Source: a bacterium (GTDB lineage: Bacteria > Acidobacteriota > Polarisedimenticolia > Polarisedimenticolales > Polarisedimenticolaceae). From it: a DNA stretch of 38,495 nucleotides. The position numbers and the translations under genes are program-made. The notes below the pieces were generated by a model. That model ran no database searches. It had not been told where the DNA came from and saw only the letters and a list, made by a program, of their open reading frames with translations. Shown piece after piece: positions 1 through 6,838 of the stretch (positions are counted from its first letter, which is position 1; every line of letters starts with the position of its first letter). The DNA lies in assembly GCA_024226515.1 (NCBI GenBank), contig JAAELQ010000298.1:1-38495 (forward strand), read 5' to 3'.

Positions 1-984
1 CAGCATCTCGGGATTCCCCTCGAAGCGGCTTCCCGGCTGTTCGCCCCGCTCCCCGTCATTGAATCGACTCCCGTTGGCTTATCACCGGAGGAACACCTCG
101 ATCGTGCACGCGAATGTCACCTGGCCGGAGAACTCCTGGCGTCCATCGAGGAGTGCGACGAGGGCATGGCCAAGGATCCGTCCGAACACACTCTGACGAA
201 GTTGCTGCTTCGCCGCGCTGCGAGCGCACTCCGGACCGGCGACCTCGAATCGTGCGAAGTAGACTCGCTTCGCGCAGTCCAGATCGCATCGAAAAACAAC
301 TGGCCACGGTTGGAAGCGCAGGCCTACGTGCAGCTCGGCAACCGAGCCCTGCACCTGGATGGCGCCGTCGTCGCCACGTCCTTTATCGATCTAGCAGACC
401 GCTGCCTCGCTGATTGCGAGGTCGGCATTGAACACGCTCACGTCTCGATCTCACGCGGGGCTCTTGCGCAACACGCGGGAGACTCGACAGCGGCCCTCAA
501 GATGTACGCAAAGGCCCTGAGGCAGCTACCCAACACACCTGACGGGCGCCGGGCACGCGTGACGACCAGAACTCAACATGGAGCGCTACTGACAAGGCGC
601 GGGAAACACCGAGCGGCCCAGGACCAATTCCACCAGGCGATTCGAGAGGCCGAGACGGCAAAGCTCCCTGCCTCCTTTCAAGCCAACACGTGGATCGAAT
701 GGGCCAAACTTGAACTGGATCGAAGACCAGCGGATCTGAACGCAGCGCAACGCTACGCGAAGAAGGCGGTTGCCGTCAGCGGCGACAACCACCTGCTGAG
801 ATTCTGTGCGCTCGGCATAGTGCTGGAAGCAGCGCAAAGAGCAGGCAACCCGACCCAGCCGATCGAAACCCAGCTTCGGCGCCTGTACCCACGAGTCGGT
901 TTCCACCGTTCCATCCCCGAGGTCGCTCGGTACGCGAAGCGCATCGGCGAGACCGAACCTGATCACCCAACCAAGGAGACATGA
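1..984 (+). CDS. TPR-repeat protein, 5' truncated, possible HTH-TPR regulator
   Basis: The reading frame is open from the first base, so the gene starts upstream of the window; 327 codons are visible. The predicted protein is almost entirely alpha-helical. Repeated helix pairs with A/G/Y at TPR-like spacing (for example around AAQDQFHQAIREAE and ALKMYAKALRQLP) indicate a tetratricopeptide solenoid. The first visible residues (LGIPLEAASRLF) resemble the end of a Cro/C1-type helix-turn-helix domain, but this is weak because the N-terminus is missing. No signal peptide or membrane segment is visible. The stop codon overlaps the start of a small exported-peptide gene, so the two are probably cotranscribed and translationally coupled. 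HTH-TPR proteins often bind peptides or act as regulators; here that is inference. It could instead be a plain scaffold TPR protein. Confidence 0.75.
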   Translation, partial: QHLGIPLEAASRLFAPLPVIESTPVGLSPEEHLDRARECHLAGELLASIEECDEGMAKDPSEHTLTKLLLRRAASALRTGDLESCEVDSLRAVQIASKNNWPRLEAQAYVQLGNRALHLDGAVVATSFIDLADRCLADCEVGIEHAHVSISRGALAQHAGDSTAALKMYAKALRQLPNTPDGRRARVTTRTQHGALLTRRGKHRAAQDQFHQAIREAETAKLPASFQANTWIEWAKLELDRRPADLNAAQRYAKKAVAVSGDNHLLRFCALGIVLEAAQRAGNPTQPIETQLRRLYPRVGFHRSIPEVARYAKRIGETEPDHPTKET

Positions 985-1133
985 TGAGAAACACAGTCGC
1001 TGTCTTGGCCCTTTTCGTGAGCGTCCTGATATCCGGATTCGCAATGGCGGGCGGCGCCTCCGCCGGATCCGAAAACGACGAGTCGAACAAGAACTCTGTC
1101 ATCGATTGCCCCGATCCCGCAGTGCGTGAGTAA
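984..1133 (+). CDS. small exported peptide overlapping the TPR gene
   Basis: This 49-codon gene (50 if the ATG at 981 is used) overlaps the stop of the preceding TPR gene. A ribosome site AAGGAG at 973-978 lies five bases from the ATG at 984, which is why I prefer that start. The product begins with a short basic stretch (MRNT), then a hydrophobic core (VAVLALFVSVLISGFAMA) and small residues (GGASA) that fit a signal peptidase I site. The remaining tail is about 22 polar residues with one cysteine (IDCPDPAVRE at the end). No family is recognised. The genetic coupling to a TPR protein suggests it could be that protein's secreted ligand, but nothing here proves it. Confidence 0.6.
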   Translation: MRNTVAVLALFVSVLISGFAMAGGASAGSENDESNKNSVIDCPDPAVRE

Positions 1134-1229
1134 TTGGTAGAGCGTCTCGAAGACTCGTGCTGGTGACGTCCACCGCCACGAACGATACGCCGCACGCCAT
1201 CAGTGGCGCTCGCCAGCCGCGCTGCTCGC

Positions 1230-1400
1230 TCACGAGTTCCGTCTTCGATAGCGTACGTTGTCGAGCCCATCGAAGTCGGCGTCCTGAGTCCAGAGCGTGG
1301 CGTCGTACTCCCGGGCTGTCGCCAGGATCACGCTGTCCGCCATGGGCAGCTTCGCCTCGACGCTCAAGCGGGCCGCGCCGAGGGCGATGTACGGGTCGAG
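1230..1400 (-). pseudogene. truncated vapC-like PIN-domain remnant
   Basis: The minus strand encodes only the C-terminal half of a PIN-domain toxin. It matches the intact vapC at 1863-2240 in stretches such as IALGAARLSVE, ADSVILATARE and LWTQDADF. The N-terminal half, including the first acidic residues of the PIN active site (D5 and E41 of the intact copy), is absent. Homology fades near position 1400; an ATG at 1421 exists, but upstream residues do not match. No antitoxin gene accompanies it. It is best read as the decayed remains of a second, diverged VapC, separated from the intact locus by the VOC gene. Confidence 0.75.
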
Positions 1401-1495
1401 ATCTATCGATCGAGATTCCACATGTCAAGGGCCAACTGCCCGTTTCGCGTTTCGGTACCGAGGCCTTACGAACAGGGGGGGGCAGGCGGCCGAAT

Positions 1496-1849
1496 CTAGC
1501 GCTCGGACCAGACGGCCAGTTCGTGCCCCGCAAGATCGCGGAAGTGGAAGCGCTTACCGCCGGGAAACTCGTAGGTCTTCTTCACGATCTTCCCGCCGAG
1601 CTCGACGATCGTCATCTCGACGCCGGCGAGATCCGCCGCGTAGAGCACGACCAGCGGGCCGCCGGGCACCACGTCGTCGCTCTTGGCGAAGCCGCCGCGC
1701 ATCCGGCCGTCGGTAAAGCACGTGTAGTCCGGCCCGTAGTCGGTGAACGACCAGCCGAAGACGGTCGCGTAGAAGCGCTTCGTCTCCGCGACGTCGGAGA
1801 CGGGGAACTCGATGTAGTCGATCCGGCGGTCCTGATCCTGTTGACTCAT
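1496..1849 (-). CDS. VOC (glyoxalase/bleomycin-resistance) family protein
   Basis: This 117-residue protein has the single betaalphabetabetabeta-pair layout of the vicinal oxygen chelate superfamily. It opens with IDYIEFPVSD and continues with ETKRFYATVFGWSF, a very typical VOC start, then GGPLVVLYAADL and closes with FHFRDLAGHELAVW. The length fits a two-module subunit of the PF00903 type. A metal-ligand histidine is not obvious at the first position (E in FPV context), so catalytic identity cannot be named; many such proteins are uncharacterised. It is cytosolic with no signal peptide. It lies 13 bases downstream of vapC on the same strand and may be read from the same transcript. Confidence 0.85.
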   Translation of the reverse strand: MSQQDQDRRIDYIEFPVSDVAETKRFYATVFGWSFTDYGPDYTCFTDGRMRGGFAKSDDVVPGGPLVVLYAADLAGVEMTIVELGGKIVKKTYEFPGGKRFHFRDLAGHELAVWSER

Positions 1850-1862
1850 GCCGACGCGCTCC

Positions 1863-2240
1863 TCACGGTTTTCGTTTTCGATACTTCACATTGTCGAGTC
1901 CCGAGAAGTCCGCGTCCTGGGTCCACAGGGTGGCTTCGAACTCTCGGGCGGTGGCCAGGATGACGCTGTCGGCCAGCGGCAGCTTGCTCTCGACGCTCAA
2001 TCGAGCCGCGCCGAGGGCGATGAACGAATCGAGGTCGACCACCGTCCCCTGCTGCATCACCGCCACGACCTGCAGCGCCTCGTTCTCGTCCCGCTGTTGC
2101 AGCACGCGCTTGAAGACCTCGAACAGGCTCAGCGTCGGAACGATGAGCTGCTCGACCTGCTCGATCGGCTTTGCGAAGAACGTGGCGTTCGGCCCGTTGG
2201 CGAAGTACTCGAGCCAGGCGCTGGAATCCACCACGTTCAT
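1863..2240 (-). CDS. vapC: VapC-type PIN-domain ribonuclease toxin
   Basis: The 125-residue product has the PIN fold signature. It starts MNVVDSSAWLEYF with D5, has E41 in SLFEVFK, D91 in LADSVILAT and D109/D111 in TQDADF; these acidic residues form the Mg-dependent RNase site in the family. It is the usual length for VapC. The start ATG overlaps the stop of the upstream antitoxin gene (ATGA at 2237-2240), so translation is coupled. VapC toxins cleave structured RNAs such as initiator tRNA or rRNA; the target here is unknown. Three tRNA genes follow on the upstream side, and a decayed second vapC lies beyond the VOC gene. Confidence 0.9.
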   Translation of the reverse strand: MNVVDSSAWLEYFANGPNATFFAKPIEQVEQLIVPTLSLFEVFKRVLQQRDENEALQVVAVMQQGTVVDLDSFIALGAARLSVESKLPLADSVILATAREFEATLWTQDADFSGLDNVKYRKRKP

Positions 2241-2443
2241 ACGCGGTCCGGCTCTCGATCGACGCGCGTGTCGATCCCCTTCAGGAATCCTCGCAGTTCG
2301 GATGCGGGGCGCACGGGAATCAACTCGATGCGACCGCCATACACGATGGCCTGGACCTTCTGGCCCGGCGAGAGATCCAATCGCTCGCGGATCTCCTTCG
2401 GGATCACGACCTGGAACTTGGGCGAGATGGTCACAGTCTGCAT
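2237..2443 (-). CDS. vapB: AbrB/MazE-family VapB antitoxin
   Basis: This 68-residue protein begins QTVTISPKFQVVIPKEIRE, the swapped-hairpin AbrB/SpoVT DNA-binding motif, followed by LDLSPGQKVQAIVYGGRIEL. The C-terminal third (RGFLKGIDTRVDREPDR) is charged and likely wraps around the toxin. The family neutralises the PIN toxin and represses its own promoter. Its stop overlaps the vapC start by four bases. An ATCGATAG direct repeat just upstream is a plausible operator. Confidence 0.9.
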   Translation of the reverse strand: MQTVTISPKFQVVIPKEIRERLDLSPGQKVQAIVYGGRIELIPVRPASELRGFLKGIDTRVDREPDRV

Positions 2444-2452
2444 GACACCCTC

Positions 2453-2506
2453 ATCGATAGCTATACCGTATTACAGATAACATATCGATAGCACCTCGGT
2501 ATGTCA
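2453..2506 (-). promoter_or_regulatory. candidate vapBC promoter/operator with repeated ATCGATAG
   Basis: Immediately upstream of vapB the DNA becomes AT-rich. ATCGATAG occurs at 2453-2460 and again at 2484-2491, 31 bases apart, about three helical turns. Each copy is followed within 15 bases by a CGGTA or CCGTA element. On the minus strand TAATAC and TATAGC could serve as a -10 hexamer. AbrB-type antitoxins bind paired sites of this sort, so autoregulation is likely; this is inference from position and repetition. Confidence 0.5.
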
Positions 2507-2570
2507 ACGCAGTCCGTCGTCTCCTGATCCCCGCGCCCAGGCAACGCGACCGAGAGGACCGATCGAGAAT

Positions 2571-2647
2571 TGGTACACCCGGAGAGATTCGAACTCCCGA
2601 CCCTCTGGTTCGAAGCCAGATGCTCTATCCAGCTGAGCTACGGGTGC
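2571..2647 (-). tRNA. tRNA-Arg(TCG)
   Basis: A 77-base cloverleaf on the minus strand: acceptor GCACCCG pairs with CGGGTGT, the D arm is GCTC/GAGC, the anticodon stem is TCTGG/CCAGA with loop CTTCGAA (anticodon TCG), and the T loop is TTCGAAT. The CCA end is encoded at 2571-2573. It is the first of three closely spaced tRNA genes. Confidence 0.95.
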
Positions 2648-2677
2648 ACACAGATCGCGGACGCCGGAGGAGGAAGT

Positions 2678-2754
2678 TGGGGTGAGTGATGGGGCTCGAA
2701 CCCACGACAGCCAGAGTCACAGTCTGGAGCTCTACCAACTGAGCTACACTCACC
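2678..2754 (-). tRNA. tRNA-His(GTG)
   Basis: The cloverleaf has acceptor GTGAGTG/CACTCAC, anticodon stem CCAGA/TCTGG with loop CTGTGAC (anticodon GTG) and T loop TTCGAGC. An extra G at position -1 opposite discriminator C73 is present, as expected for histidine tRNA. The CCA end is encoded. Confidence 0.95.
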
Positions 2755-2834
2755 ACAGGTGCGAATCCGGCCTCCGGCTCGGATCGCGTGGATTATAGAG
2801 GGTCCCCCGTCGACCCCGCCAGAATCCGCGAAAA

Positions 2835-2911
<77 letters not shown>

Positions 2912-3343
2912 TCGTCGCTAGGCGCGGCAACTGTATCCCCGAGGTGTTCGGGGTTCAAGTGGGTCAGCGAGCCGCGGTCGATCGTCCGCGAGCGGGCAGG
3001 GACGGCGCGTTTGCGGGTCGTCCGGATCGGCTGCGGAGGTCGGGCGGCGCCGCCGCTACCGGGCGCGGCATTCGACGAACCTCCGGGCCCGTCGGAGCGA
3101 TCCACTGCGTCCGGTTGGCCGAGATCGGCGACGAGATGTACAGCGATCGCAGCACGCTCCGAACCGACCGCACGTTTTCGGGATCGCGTCTCATGACGGC
3201 AGGCAGTATCGCACGTCGTCGGGCCCGGCGGCAGCCCGTCCGACTCGGCGGATCGATTCCGTTCGGTCAAGAGCCCGAATCGGGTCCATTTTGATCGGCG
3301 CGCGGGATATCCTCCGACTTTAAGATTGTCTGGGAGGCTCACC
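2912..3343. other. 432-base gap with no convincing gene
   Basis: This stretch separates the tRNA cluster from the rhombotarget lipoprotein gene. Open frames exist on both strands but have arginine-rich, low-complexity translations typical of GC-rich non-coding DNA. It must hold the tRNA-Arg(TCT) promoter (reading left) and the promoter of the lipoprotein gene (reading right). I could not identify either with confidence. Confidence 0.5.
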
Positions 3344-4204
3344 ATGCGCGCATCCCGTCAGACGCTGCTCCTCTTCGCCGTCGCCCTGGCGCTCACGTCG
3401 TCCTGCGTTGTGCATCAGCGCCAGCTCAAGAGCAACGCCCTGGCCTTCCTGTATCCGGACGAAACCGAGGCCATCCCACCGGCGGACGTCGTTCTCGAGT
3501 TGCCCCTGAGCGTGGGGATCGGCTTCGCTCCGCCGCATTCCGTGGGGTTCGACCCCTTCGCCGAGACGCGGAAGCAGGCCTTGCTCGAGCGGATCGCCGA
3601 CTCGTTCCGGGGCCGCAGCGGTATCCGCCACGTCGAGGCAATCCCCTCCAGCTTCTTTGCGCCACGAGGCGGATTCGACAACGTCGACCGGCTGAAGGCG
3701 GCGTTCGGAATCGACCTGGTCGCGCTCGTGGACTACGACCAGTTCCAGTTCAGCGGCTCGGGGCGCAGCTCGTGGTCCTACTGGACGATCGTCGGCGCGT
3801 ACCTGGTCAAGGGCGAGAAGAACGAGACACGCACGATCCTGAACACCGTGGTCTACGACATCCCATCGCGCGCGATGTTGTTCTACGCCAGCGGGCGCAG
3901 CGAGATCAGCGGCAAGTCGCTGCCCGTACAGGTCGACAGAGCGCTGCGGGAACGCAGCGAGCGAGGGTTCTCGGAAGCCACCGACGATCTGATCGCGCAG
4001 CTGGATACCGCGTTGACCGCGTTCCAGGCACAGGCGGCCGACGGTACGGTGCGTGGGCCGGGAACTCCCGCGGTCGCGATGTACGACGAGGCCGGGAAGC
4101 CGGTGCGTGTGGGCGGTGGAGGCGCGCTACCGTTGGCCGGCGCGGCGGGGCTCGCGCTGCTCATCTCGCTGGCGCTACTGGCCGGGCGCAGACGCCGGCA
4201 CTGA
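3344..4204 (+). CDS. rhombotarget-type lipoprotein with GlyGly-CTERM tail
   Basis: Start chosen at ATG 3344 because GGGAGG at 3332-3337 sits six bases upstream; an upstream TTG at 3326 is less likely. The 286-residue product has a lipoprotein signal peptide with lipobox TSSC (Cys near residue 21). A central domain of about 200 residues contains ELPLSVGIGFAPP and LVALVDYDQFQ. The C-terminus reads VGGGGALPLAGAAGL, a hydrophobic helix, then GRRRRH. That Gly-Gly / membrane helix / basic tail is the GlyGly-CTERM sorting signal cut by rhombosortases. The next gene, 15 bases downstream, is such a rhombosortase, and this pairing is the known 'rhombotarget lipoprotein' arrangement. The molecular job of the lipoprotein itself is unknown. 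Confidence 0.88.
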   Translation: MRASRQTLLLFAVALALTSSCVVHQRQLKSNALAFLYPDETEAIPPADVVLELPLSVGIGFAPPHSVGFDPFAETRKQALLERIADSFRGRSGIRHVEAIPSSFFAPRGGFDNVDRLKAAFGIDLVALVDYDQFQFSGSGRSSWSYWTIVGAYLVKGEKNETRTILNTVVYDIPSRAMLFYASGRSEISGKSLPVQVDRALRERSERGFSEATDDLIAQLDTALTAFQAQAADGTVRGPGTPAVAMYDEAGKPVRVGGGGALPLAGAAGLALLISLALLAGRRRRH

Positions 4205-4219
4205 GCCTCGGGGGAGCCG

Positions 4220-4834
4220 ATGGCGCTGCGTCGCGTACCGTGGATCACGCTGGCGATCGTGTCGCTGGGTGTCGCCGCGGCGACGATCTCCGGAGCGAAC
4301 GAGCTGCTGCAGTACGATCGCGGCTCCGTCGACCGAGGCGTCTACCTGTTGCTGCTCAGTGGGCAATTCGTGCACTGGACGTCGCGCATGGCGCTCGCCG
4401 ACCTGCTGATCGTGCTGCTGGCCGGGACGTGGGTCGAGCTGCGCCGGCGCAGCGTCGTCGCGTGGACCTACCTCGTGTCGTTCCCGGCGGTCGGCCTCGC
4501 CGTTCACCTGTGGGATCCGGATCTGGCGCTGTACCGCGGAAGCTCCGGCATCGCCTCGAGCCTGGTGACCGTGACCTGTCTGGACATTGCCTCTTCGCGT
4601 CGGCGCCCGAACTGGGTTCGCGGCGTTGCGCTGGCTGCGCTCGGGCTGCTCGCGGGCAAGATCGTGTGGGAGGCCATGGGAGGCGCTCCGCTCGCAGCCG
4701 GCGATCTGCCCTTCGGAGTCGTCGTGACGCCGTCGGCGCACGTCGCCGGCGTCGCCGCCGGGGCGTGCTGCTTTGCCGCGGCCCGCGCGGGCTCGTCGAA
4801 CCGGCCGGACCGCTCTCTGCGTAGTCTGACCTGA
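4220..4834 (+). CDS. rrtA: rhombosortase (rhomboid-family intramembrane protease)
   Basis: The 204-residue protein is polytopic with about six membrane segments. It contains YRGSSGIASS near residues 105-114, where S109 in the GxSG motif is the predicted nucleophile, and PSAHVAG with H174 as the predicted base. Together these form the Ser-His dyad of rhomboid proteases. An N-terminal GQFVHWTSRMALADLL segment matches the position of the rhomboid 'GQ..H...R/H.L.N' element, but the second His/Asn positions are M and D here. The short length and adjacency to a GlyGly-CTERM protein identify the rhombosortase subgroup, which processes that tail in the inner membrane. It likely forms an operon with the preceding gene. 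Confidence 0.88.
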   Translation: MALRRVPWITLAIVSLGVAAATISGANELLQYDRGSVDRGVYLLLLSGQFVHWTSRMALADLLIVLLAGTWVELRRRSVVAWTYLVSFPAVGLAVHLWDPDLALYRGSSGIASSLVTVTCLDIASSRRRPNWVRGVALAALGLLAGKIVWEAMGGAPLAAGDLPFGVVVTPSAHVAGVAAGACCFAAARAGSSNRPDRSLRSLT

Positions 4835-4872
4835 GTGCCCACGAGTTTGCGCAGCCTCCTTTTTCGGGGAGA

Positions 4873-5841
4873 ATGGGCTCCATGCGAAGCCCGAGTAACG
4901 AATCTCCGAGCGTTCGAGCGCGCTCGGCCGTACTGCTGCTGGCCTTCCTGTTGCTCGCTGCGCACGTGGGCGCTGCAGAGGACACGCGGATCGTCACCCC
5001 GCGCCTCATCGAGCACACCAACGCCAGGTATCCGAAGCCGTTGAAGAAGAACGGTGGGCCCGACGGCAACGTGACGCTCGAGTTCCGCGTCCGCGCCGAC
5101 GGCGGGATCGAGAGCCCGAGCGTGGTCGGGGTGTCCCACGCGGAGCTGGGGTTCGAAGCGGCGGCACTCGACGCCGTCACGCGCTGGCGCTACGAGCCGG
5201 CGTTGAAGGACGGGCAGGCGATCGCCTACGCGCTGCGTGTCGACGTGCCCGTGTTGCGCTCAGCGCCACGGGCCCGCAAGCACAAGTTTCACGTCCGCGG
5301 ACAGCGCGAGGCCAGGGATGTCGATCCCGTCCCTCCCGGCTCGTCGGTCTGCGTGCTCGAGAGATCGAACGCCGAGTCGTCGTTCGTGGACAAGGTAACC
5401 CTGCGCAAGATCGTGCGCCTGCTCGACCGAGCGGGCTACGTGACGACCGGCCTCGCCACTGCGCGAACCTGCATGTATGCCGAGCTGGGAAGCGACACGC
5501 GGAAACTCTGGGAGTTCAGAACGGGCAGCGGCGGCCCCGGCGAACCGTCCCAGAATCGCGCGATCGACCCGGACGAGATCGATCGCTACGTCCACAGGGT
5601 TTTCGTGACCGCGATCGACGCCGCCGCGTATCGCGAGAGCGGAGAGTTGAAGGTGCTGTGGCAGGGCGGAGCAATCTACGACGAGATGAAGCAGCGGAAC
5701 CCCGACGACCCCTTCCTCATCGGAGACCTGCTGTTGATCGGCCTGTTCGAGCACTTCGGCGAACAGGTCAACCTGCGTCCGAAGGAGCTTCGAACGGACG
5801 ATCCGCGGGCGATGGACCTTCGCGAGTGGGCGCGCGACTGA
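4873..5841 (+). CDS. exported TonB C-terminal domain protein
   Basis: The ATGs at 4873 and 4882 are both possible; GGGGAG at 4867-4871 favours 4882 by spacing. After a signal peptide (VLLLAFLLLAAHVGAAED) comes a TonB C-terminal-like domain, about residues 45-130: ARYPKPLKKNGG, GNVTLEFRVRADGGIE, and FEAAALDAVTRWRYEPAL, the classical TonB_C pattern. The remaining 190 residues (KVTLRKIVRLLDRAGYVTTG, PFLIGDLLLIGLFEHFGE) match nothing I recognise. There is no N-terminal anchoring helix of the canonical TonB type, so this is probably a periplasmic TonB_C-domain protein and not an energy transducer for a defined receptor. A second TonB_C protein lies at 24816-25607. It follows the rhombosortase by 38 bases on the same strand. 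Confidence 0.8.
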   Translation: MGSMRSPSNESPSVRARSAVLLLAFLLLAAHVGAAEDTRIVTPRLIEHTNARYPKPLKKNGGPDGNVTLEFRVRADGGIESPSVVGVSHAELGFEAAALDAVTRWRYEPALKDGQAIAYALRVDVPVLRSAPRARKHKFHVRGQREARDVDPVPPGSSVCVLERSNAESSFVDKVTLRKIVRLLDRAGYVTTGLATARTCMYAELGSDTRKLWEFRTGSGGPGEPSQNRAIDPDEIDRYVHRVFVTAIDAAAYRESGELKVLWQGGAIYDEMKQRNPDDPFLIGDLLLIGLFEHFGEQVNLRPKELRTDDPRAMDLREWARD

Positions 5842-5882
5842 GCGAGGACGGGTAGCGTTGACGGAGCTGCCCTCAAACTCGG

Positions 5883-6767
5883 TCACGGGCAACTCAGCCC
5901 GCAGGCTTGTTCGATGCCCGCGTGGCAGGCCGGCCCCCACGACGCGCAGCAAGCACTGCTGCACAGCTGCCAGAGACACGACCTCACCGTGCCCGAGTAG
6001 CAGGTGATGTCGATCGCATCCATGCAGACCGGCTGCGGGCAGGGATTGTAAGGCGGATACGGCATTCCATCGCAGAGCCAGGAGTCGCAACTGCCGGTGA
6101 CACCACCGCAGACGAGGTCGCCGCAAACCGTCAGCACCTGATCGACGCAGCTCGTGTCCCAAGCCACCGAGCAGCACGAAGGGTCGATCTGGCAGATGTC
6201 GACGACACAGGGATGGCGGTCCGGGTCGAGCGGCGGGCCAGGCTCGCAGATGGACTGATCGCCGAACGGTCCGCAATACGCGGGACGCGTCACGCCCCGC
6301 CCCTCACAGGAACCGGGGTCACGGAGAGCCGCCTGCCCGACTCCCCCGCTGTCCCAGGGTCCGTCGCCGCAGGAGTTTGTTCCGCGGACGAGGTACCAGA
6401 AGCCGGTTCCGGGGCACGGCATCGGGTCCTCGATCTCGACGTCGGTCAAGGACAGTCCCTGGAGGGGACAGATGTCGAGGGCGACGACTCCGCTGCGGAG
6501 ATCCGAGAGATCTCCGGAGATCATGTCGTAGACGACGCTCGAGCCCGCCTGGGCCGCGAGCGAGTCCCATTCCAGCCGCGTGGTGCCCGGCGTGACCGTG
6601 GGTCGCAGCGTCAGGCTCTCGATGATCGACGGCACGTCGTGCGTCGTCGGGTCCCCGGGCGCGCAATCGCCGGACGCCTCGGCGTGGAGTACGCCGGTCC
6701 AGACGATGCAGAGCGTGGGAAGAAGCGGGAACCACCGCGGCAGATCGGAGATGACGCGATTCATCAT
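5883..6767 (-). CDS. secreted Cys-rich protein with YLV-type beta-sandwich module
   Basis: The 294-residue product starts with a signal peptide (PLLPTLCIVWTGVLHAEA). Residues about 45-150 form the module seen in other secreted proteins here: TRLEWDSL, VYDMISGDLSDL, a central C, DPMPCPGTGFWYLVRGTN and SCGDGPW. After it, roughly 130 residues carry 24 or so cysteines with motifs such as DPSCCSVAWDTSC and SSACCASWGPACH. That CC-x3-W-x3-C pattern recurs in exported proteins of Acidobacteriota and Myxococcota. No enzymatic motif is visible. It lies 71 bases downstream of the minor-pilin operon on the same strand, so it could be cotranscribed. In this protein the YLV module is internal, followed by the Cys-rich tail. 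Confidence 0.7.
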   Translation of the reverse strand: MMNRVISDLPRWFPLLPTLCIVWTGVLHAEASGDCAPGDPTTHDVPSIIESLTLRPTVTPGTTRLEWDSLAAQAGSSVVYDMISGDLSDLRSGVVALDICPLQGLSLTDVEIEDPMPCPGTGFWYLVRGTNSCGDGPWDSGGVGQAALRDPGSCEGRGVTRPAYCGPFGDQSICEPGPPLDPDRHPCVVDICQIDPSCCSVAWDTSCVDQVLTVCGDLVCGGVTGSCDSWLCDGMPYPPYNPCPQPVCMDAIDITCYSGTVRSCLWQLCSSACCASWGPACHAGIEQACGLSCP

Positions 6768-6838
6768 ATTCCCTCCCTATCGCACGAAGAGAACATACCG
6801 CGTATTCAGAGGCGCCGCAGAGCGGGGGCGAACGGGCC

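Noticed and set aside
4873..5841. Genuine TonB energy transducer
   Set aside because: The TonB_C domain follows a cleavable signal peptide directly; there is no uncleaved anchor with proline-rich spacer and no ExbB/ExbD nearby.
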